Shown in pieces: positions 61,036-64,000 of a DNA stretch of 64,000 bases (position 1 is the stretch's first letter; the number at the start of each line of letters is the position of its first letter). The DNA is taken from assembly GCA_045627045.1 (NCBI GenBank), contig JAZQMY010000041.1, positions 1 through 64,000 of the forward strand, written 5' to 3'. The notes under the pieces were generated by a model. It was given only the letters and a program-made list of their open reading frames with translations, searched no databases and was not told the origin of the DNA. Source of the DNA: SIG351 sp045627045. Lineage in GTDB: Bacteria; Bacillota; Clostridia; HGM11327. The position numbers and the translations under genes are program-made.

Positions 61036-61259
61036 TATCCTGTCTGTGCGTCGTCGCCCGCAAGCTGCCAAACCTGCTTCACGTCCTCGTGTTTCTCGCT
61101 CGCTCCCTGGGGAGGTCCTGGCGCACCGTCCGTATGGCTCGTCACAAACAGATCGTATCCGTCTGCCCTATGCCGGCCGGGAATTATCCGCCCGGCGTTC
61201 TTGTCAAGGAGCTTCGGCAGCCCGCGAGGAAAGGGGAACTCACGGGTGCCTCCTGCACT
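61035..61259 (-). other. 75-codon open frame without a start codon, after the HTH gene
   Basis: Directly after the stop of the HTH gene the same frame stays open for 74 codons (reads EFPFPRGLPKLLDKNAGR near its start and VWQLAGDDAQTG at its end) but has no ATG, GTG or TTG near its beginning. A GTG with an AGGAGG site lies in another frame and gives only 19 codons. The region is GC-rich and contains a GCCGGG/CCCGGC hairpin around 61170-61198. It may be a relict gene, a frameshifted gene, or non-coding RNA. Confidence 0.35.
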
Positions 61260-61499
61260 TTAATTCAGGTTAAAGCCCAGGATGGAGATAATCAGTTTCG
61301 TTTCCAGCCTTCTACGCAATTCTTCATCAACATAAGTGCAGTAGTTGCCGTTCTCGTCACGACCTGTCCTTCTGCAAAGCGTAGCTATGTAGCCGGAATA
61401 ATGACGGATCACCTCATTGACCGCGTCCGTTTCACCGTGGACGGCGGCTTCGATCACCGGGTACGGGATCATGCGGGTATGCTGGGTAGCATTACTCAT
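61260..61499 (-). CDS. Tn916 ORF8-like helix-turn-helix protein
   Basis: The 79-residue protein, starting MSNATQHTRM, has MIPYPVIEAAVHGETDAVNE, IRHYSGYIATLC and VDEELRRRLETKLI, the pattern of the small helix-turn-helix proteins next to ORF7 in Tn916-type elements. The ATG at 61499 has GGGAGGTG upstream; it overlaps the sigma-factor stop by 8 bases. These proteins help control element transcription. Confidence 0.85.
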   Translation of the reverse strand: MSNATQHTRMIPYPVIEAAVHGETDAVNEVIRHYSGYIATLCRRTGRDENGNYCTYVDEELRRRLETKLIISILGFNLN

Positions 61500-62043
61500 C
61501 CGCTTCACCTCCCATCAGCTTTTTCAGCAGCCGATAGGCTCTCTGCCGGTGCGTGTTGACCGTTCTTCTTGCTATGCCCATGTGGTCGGCAATATCACGG
61601 TCGGCCATATCCAGGAACCAATACATAAGGATGATATTGCGTTCCTTTTCGGGAATAGCAGACAGCGCCTCGGCCAAACGGTCGTCCTTGACAAGTACGG
61701 TCTCGTTTCCGATCTGGAAGGAAGTGTACTCCCAGGGGTATTCATCGTACACCGCAAGCTGCTCCATCGCACCTTCCGGCAGGTCGCTCATAGGAATTTC
61801 CCAAAGCGCCCTGTGATTGATATCCCTATGACCGTTGTTGGCCTCATGCTTCAACACCTTCTTGCAGAAGCTATCAAAGGTGTGCTGCTTGTGGATTTCA
61901 TGGAGATCAGGTTTCATTTTCTCACCTCCCTTCGTGCCGGGAGGCAGGTCCTTCTTTCCCCTTTCATCCATTACTGGTCTGACGGAGGTGGGTTTTGGCC
62001 GATTTTCGGAATATTTCTTAAAATAATTTTTTCTGTCGCTCAT
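61492..62043 (-). CDS. Tn916 ORF7-like sigma-70 family regulator
   Basis: From the ATG at 62043 the protein has 183 residues. The core, KPDLHEIHKQHTFDSFCKKV through LAVYDEY to the C-terminal helix-turn-helix DRDIADHMGIARRTVNTHR, matches the ORF7-type sigma factors of Tn916. There are two possible starts: 62043 with AAAGGAG, and an internal ATG at 61917 with an excellent GGGAGGTGAG site. The internal start gives 141 residues, the usual family length; the longer form would add a 42-residue basic extension. Confidence 0.85.
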   Translation of the reverse strand: MSDRKNYFKKYSENRPKPTSVRPVMDERGKKDLPPGTKGGEKMKPDLHEIHKQHTFDSFCKKVLKHEANNGHRDINHRALWEIPMSDLPEGAMEQLAVYDEYPWEYTSFQIGNETVLVKDDRLAEALSAIPEKERNIILMYWFLDMADRDIADHMGIARRTVNTHRQRAYRLLKKLMGGEADE

Positions 62044-62280
62044 ATAGCGTCTCCTTTCAATTCGTTTCGGGGTGATCTTGGTAGCGAATTGAAAGGGCGG
62101 TGAACGGCAGCGATATGTACGGAAATGCAAAATGCGCCTGCCCGCGAAAGGACGCGGACAAGCGCAAAAAGAATTGTAAACAGTATTAAGTTGAATTGTC
62201 AGTTCATACTCATAGCCGTAATATCCCGACGGTGGGTGATAGCTTTTTTTGACCGTAGGATATTAGGCGGGTGAGTATTG

Positions 62281-62323
62281 AAAAAAATTAACACGGCGTA
62301 CCTCCATTAGATACCGCCGTGTT
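62281..62323 (-). terminator. Terminator upstream of the sigma factor gene
   Basis: A 9-bp stem (AACACGGCG/CGCCGTGTT) with a 16-base loop is followed on the minus strand by TAATTTTTTT. Confidence 0.8.
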
Positions 62324-62427
62324 CGGTTAGTAAGTCGTCATTGGTTTGTGGTAAACGCAAAGAAACGGCGGCTTATTGTTTACCGCCGATCAAGAGATAG
62401 TTATGCCTCGTTTATGTTCAAACATAA

Positions 62428-62469
62428 AGAGCCAATAAATCGCGTGAAATCGCGCGGTTTATTGGCTCT
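62428..62469 (-). terminator. Long hairpin after the KTR gene
   Basis: A perfect 12-bp stem (AGAGCCAATAAA/TTTATTGGCTCT) encloses a second CGCG/CGCG stem, 35 bases after the KTR stop. The tail TTTATGTTTG is only moderately T-rich. Confidence 0.65.
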
Positions 62470-62503
62470 GCGTCTTTGCGTCGGGCTCTGTATTATTTTA
62501 CAG

Positions 62504-62677
62504 TTATTTTTTCTTTTCAGGGATAACCGTTATTTGTAGATTTCTAACTTCAATCAAACTTTCTTGCTTGCATTTCGGGCAGAACAGAGGAAAGTTTTTT
62601 AGTTCCGTGTCGGGACGCATTTGAACACGCGTTTTGTTGTTGCACACGGGACATTTTATCCAATCATTTGTATTCAT
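62504..62677 (-). CDS. Cysteine-rich KTR domain protein
   Basis: The 57-residue protein starts MNTNDWIKCPVCNNKTRVQM and has ELKNFPLFCPKCKQESLIEV. The two CPxC pairs form a zinc ribbon, and NKTR plus LKNFPLFCPKCK are the mark of the small cysteine-rich KTR proteins common in clostridial mobile elements. GAGGGG lies 6 bases before the ATG. The function is unknown. It follows VanZ by 26 bases. Confidence 0.88.
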   Translation of the reverse strand: MNTNDWIKCPVCNNKTRVQMRPDTELKNFPLFCPKCKQESLIEVRNLQITVIPEKKK

Positions 62678-62703
62678 TATGCCCCCTCACTTTCGTTTGT
62701 TTT

Positions 62704-63279
62704 TTATTTTGTATATCTTTTGATTATCTTTTTCGTACCCATGAGGATTGTAGTGGAAACCATAATACCCAATGAGTTCAAGATAATATCGTTCATATCA
62801 AATGCTCTGCCGAAAATAGGTTGCAGAACCTCAATGACGGCAACAGCAATAAGTCCTTTAATGACACAATTCTTCCATGTAGGGGCTTTCTTGGATAACG
62901 GATACAGAAAACCAAACGGCAGGAACATCAGAAAGTTTCCGATTGTTTCACCGCTGATGTAGTTGAAGAAATCGGGGACAAGGTCAAAGTCACCACCAAA
63001 CCAACCTATAGTTCTGCCTGGGTCCATGTGATAGAACAGTTTATACCAAACTATGTTCATCAAGTCCAAACCTACAACCAAACACACAAGTCCCGTGATA
63101 TAGCAAACAAAAGCACATGAGAACAGTTTTCTGCTGATAGGGGTTTCCTTATCTTTTCTAAATCGGATAATGCCGTAAATCGCACCCACAACCAACGCAA
63201 TAGGCAATGCTTGCAGAAAGTAGCCTATATATGTGTCAAAAAAGAAATATTGAAAATTCATATCTTCTGGAAAATACAT
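62704..63279 (-). CDS. VanZ family membrane protein
   Basis: The 191-residue protein has five or so hydrophobic helices. The VanZ core is NFLMFLPFGFLYPLSKK (about 112-128), with VIEVLQPIFGRAFDMNDIILN (about 146-166) carrying the conserved Glu/Gln and Asp/Asp motif. VanZ of Tn1546 gives low-level teicoplanin resistance; most family members have no known role. The ATG has AGAGG 8 bases upstream and lies 18 bases after the zf-HC2 gene. Confidence 0.9.
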   Translation of the reverse strand: MYFPEDMNFQYFFFDTYIGYFLQALPIALVVGAIYGIIRFRKDKETPISRKLFSCAFVCYITGLVCLVVGLDLMNIVWYKLFYHMDPGRTIGWFGGDFDLVPDFFNYISGETIGNFLMFLPFGFLYPLSKKAPTWKNCVIKGLIAVAVIEVLQPIFGRAFDMNDIILNSLGIMVSTTILMGTKKIIKRYTK

Positions 63280-63297
63280 CGTATGTACCTCTCTGAA

Positions 63298-64000
63298 TTA
63301 AGGATGTTCTCGGATCTGAACGACAACCCATTCGCCGGTATCATTTTTCTCAACTTTCCAAAGAGAAGGGATGCGCCAACTGCCATTGGTGGTACTTCCA
63401 TCGTGACGGAATGTTTCGGAGGAGTAGAATACCCAAATCCAGCCCTCATTCTCACCAAGATGGGCAGACCAAAGTTCCAACGAATGTTCATTGAACGCCA
63501 CGTCGCCATAGCTGTCAATATGCGTTGCATAGCGGGAAAGCAAACCGTATTCTTCCTCGTTTTCGGCCCTTGTGGATCGTACATCCATAAAGGCTTTGTC
63601 TGCCAGACGAAGAACAGCCTGAGCTTCTCTACGGTCAGATGCAGAGCCAATATAGAGCGCTTTTGCAATTTGTTCATTGCTATAATAATTGCCCATAGTC
63701 ATAGGTCCAATGTGAATAATGCGATACACAGGGAAAATGTGAATCAGCACACCGAGGGCGATAATGACTGCAGAAATAATGGCGGCTACACGATAGACCT
63801 TTTTCCGAAATTTTTTGCGGATGGCCGTCATAGACTTTAACACTTCTGTTTCCAAAGTGTTCTGCATATCGCTACCGATCTTTTCGACTTTTGTTCCCGC
63901 TTTCATAGCTTCAAGCTCGGCGGCACACTCCGGACAGTTTTCGAGATGTTCTTTGACAAATACGCTCGTTTCCTCACTGACCATGTTTTCAAGGTACAGA
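63298..64000 (-). CDS. zf-HC2 anti-sigma-like membrane protein, N-terminus beyond the edge
   Basis: The frame is open to the window edge and reads LYLENMVSEETSVFVKEHLE there, the usual middle of a zf-HC2 zinc domain, followed by the HLENCPECAAEL ligands. The ATG at 63984 is therefore internal. A membrane helix (VAAIISAVIIALGVLIHIF) and an extracellular domain of about 150 residues follow. Such proteins hold a sigma factor inactive at the membrane. A partner sigma gene may lie beyond the edge. It is 18 bases from VanZ on the same strand. Confidence 0.85.
   Translation of the reverse strand, partial: LYLENMVSEETSVFVKEHLENCPECAAELEAMKAGTKVEKIGSDMQNTLETEVLKSMTAIRKKFRKKVYRVAAIISAVIIALGVLIHIFPVYRIIHIGPMTMGNYYSNEQIAKALYIGSASDRREAQAVLRLADKAFMDVRSTRAENEEEYGLLSRYATHIDSYGDVAFNEHSLELWSAHLGENEGWIWVFYSSETFRHDGSTTNGSWRIPSLWKVEKNDTGEWVVVQIREHP

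Larger units (their letters stand above)
62044..62503. other. 460-bp gene-free stretch with hairpins
   Basis: No gene is supported here. It holds several inverted repeats: an imperfect GCGC...GCGC hairpin at about 62135-62165, a minus-strand terminator at 62281-62323, GGTAAAC/GTTTACC around 62351-62385, and a long hairpin at 62428-62469. The plus-strand 63-codon frame at 62348-62539 runs antisense to these and to the KTR gene and has no support. Confidence 0.6.
58911..64000. mobile_element. Integrative element, Tn916/Tn1549-like, one end only
   Basis: From the tRNA-Arg 3' end to the window edge, the genes int, xis, an ORF8-like HTH protein, and an ORF7-like sigma factor are in the order found at one end of Tn916/Tn1549 elements, followed by KTR, VanZ and zf-HC2 genes. 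All read towards the tRNA. The conjugation genes and the other end are not in the window, so it is not possible to say whether the element is complete or mobile, or whether the last genes belong to it. Confidence 0.6.

Noticed and set aside
60795..61559. A 254-codon plus-strand frame opposite the GC-rich element stretch
   Set aside because: It lies antisense to the HTH gene and the coupled frames, has no ribosome binding site and looks like a by-product of GC-rich sequence.
62348..62539. A 63-codon plus-strand frame in the gene-free stretch
   Set aside because: It runs through a terminator hairpin and overlaps the KTR gene on the other strand; no ribosome binding site.

Overview
The window looks like a chromosomal contig of an anaerobic, spore-forming Firmicute, most likely a Clostridia member of the Ruminococcaceae/Oscillospiraceae type. 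This rests on strong GGAGG-type ribosome binding sites, TTGACA/TATAAT promoters, mid-range GC, a cotJABC spore-coat operon, RNase J, the B. subtilis-type YmfF/YmfH pair, short-form HisG with HisZ, and a TrpR-like YerC protein. The species cannot be fixed from sequence alone.

Layout. 1-5.9 kb (minus strand): an SPFH protein cut by the edge, a double-TPM protein, a multi-zinc-ribbon protein, two small membrane proteins, a GT2 glycosyltransferase with a TPR-like tail, and a collagen-like surface protein with 26 Gly-Pro-Thr-Gly-Glu-Thr units. 6-11.2 kb (plus): a GH89-like glycosidase, an M19 dipeptidase and the t6A/ribosome cluster tsaE-tsaB-rimI. 11.2-16.7 kb (minus): two tandem Gfo/Idh/MocA oxidoreductases, mscL, a beta-helix protein and a sugar isomerase-like protein. 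17-29.3 kb (mostly plus): ftsZ, then a long directon ymfF-ymfH-lgt-GH89-like-pncB-glnS-HerA-like ATPase. 29.4-38.6 kb (minus): one compact operon yerC-hisZGDCBHAF(IE)J-GNAT with a complete histidine pathway; its promoter spacer holds a palindrome suited to a TrpR-like repressor. 38.6-52.1 kb: an unknown 192-aa protein, a DUF2500 protein, DegV, a second beta-helix protein, a HAD phosphatase with an ABC exporter under a MarR-type operator, an MBL hydrolase with RNase J, a parvulin and a GH78 rhamnosidase. 52.2-58.3 kb (minus): cotJABC, then a four-gene group of an ATP-grasp enzyme, a heterodimeric ABC exporter and a previously unlisted 31-residue acidic peptide.

58.5-64 kb: tRNA-Gln(CTG), a degenerate tRNA-Arg(CCT), an intact tRNA-Arg(CCT), and then what looks like the end of an integrative element of the Tn916/Tn1549 type inserted beside the tRNA. 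Its visible genes are a tyrosine integrase, an excisionase, a GC-rich stretch with two coupled open frames, an ORF8-like HTH protein, an ORF7-like sigma factor, a KTR cysteine-rich protein, VanZ and a zf-HC2 anti-sigma-like protein cut by the right edge. The far end of the element is outside the window.

The most interesting candidate for an undescribed system is the ATP-grasp/ABC-exporter/31-aa peptide locus at 53.4-58.3 kb, which has the parts list of a small peptide-modification and export system. Second are the YerC-his autoregulation model, the collagen-like/glycosyltransferase pair, and the GC-rich open frames inside the mobile element.
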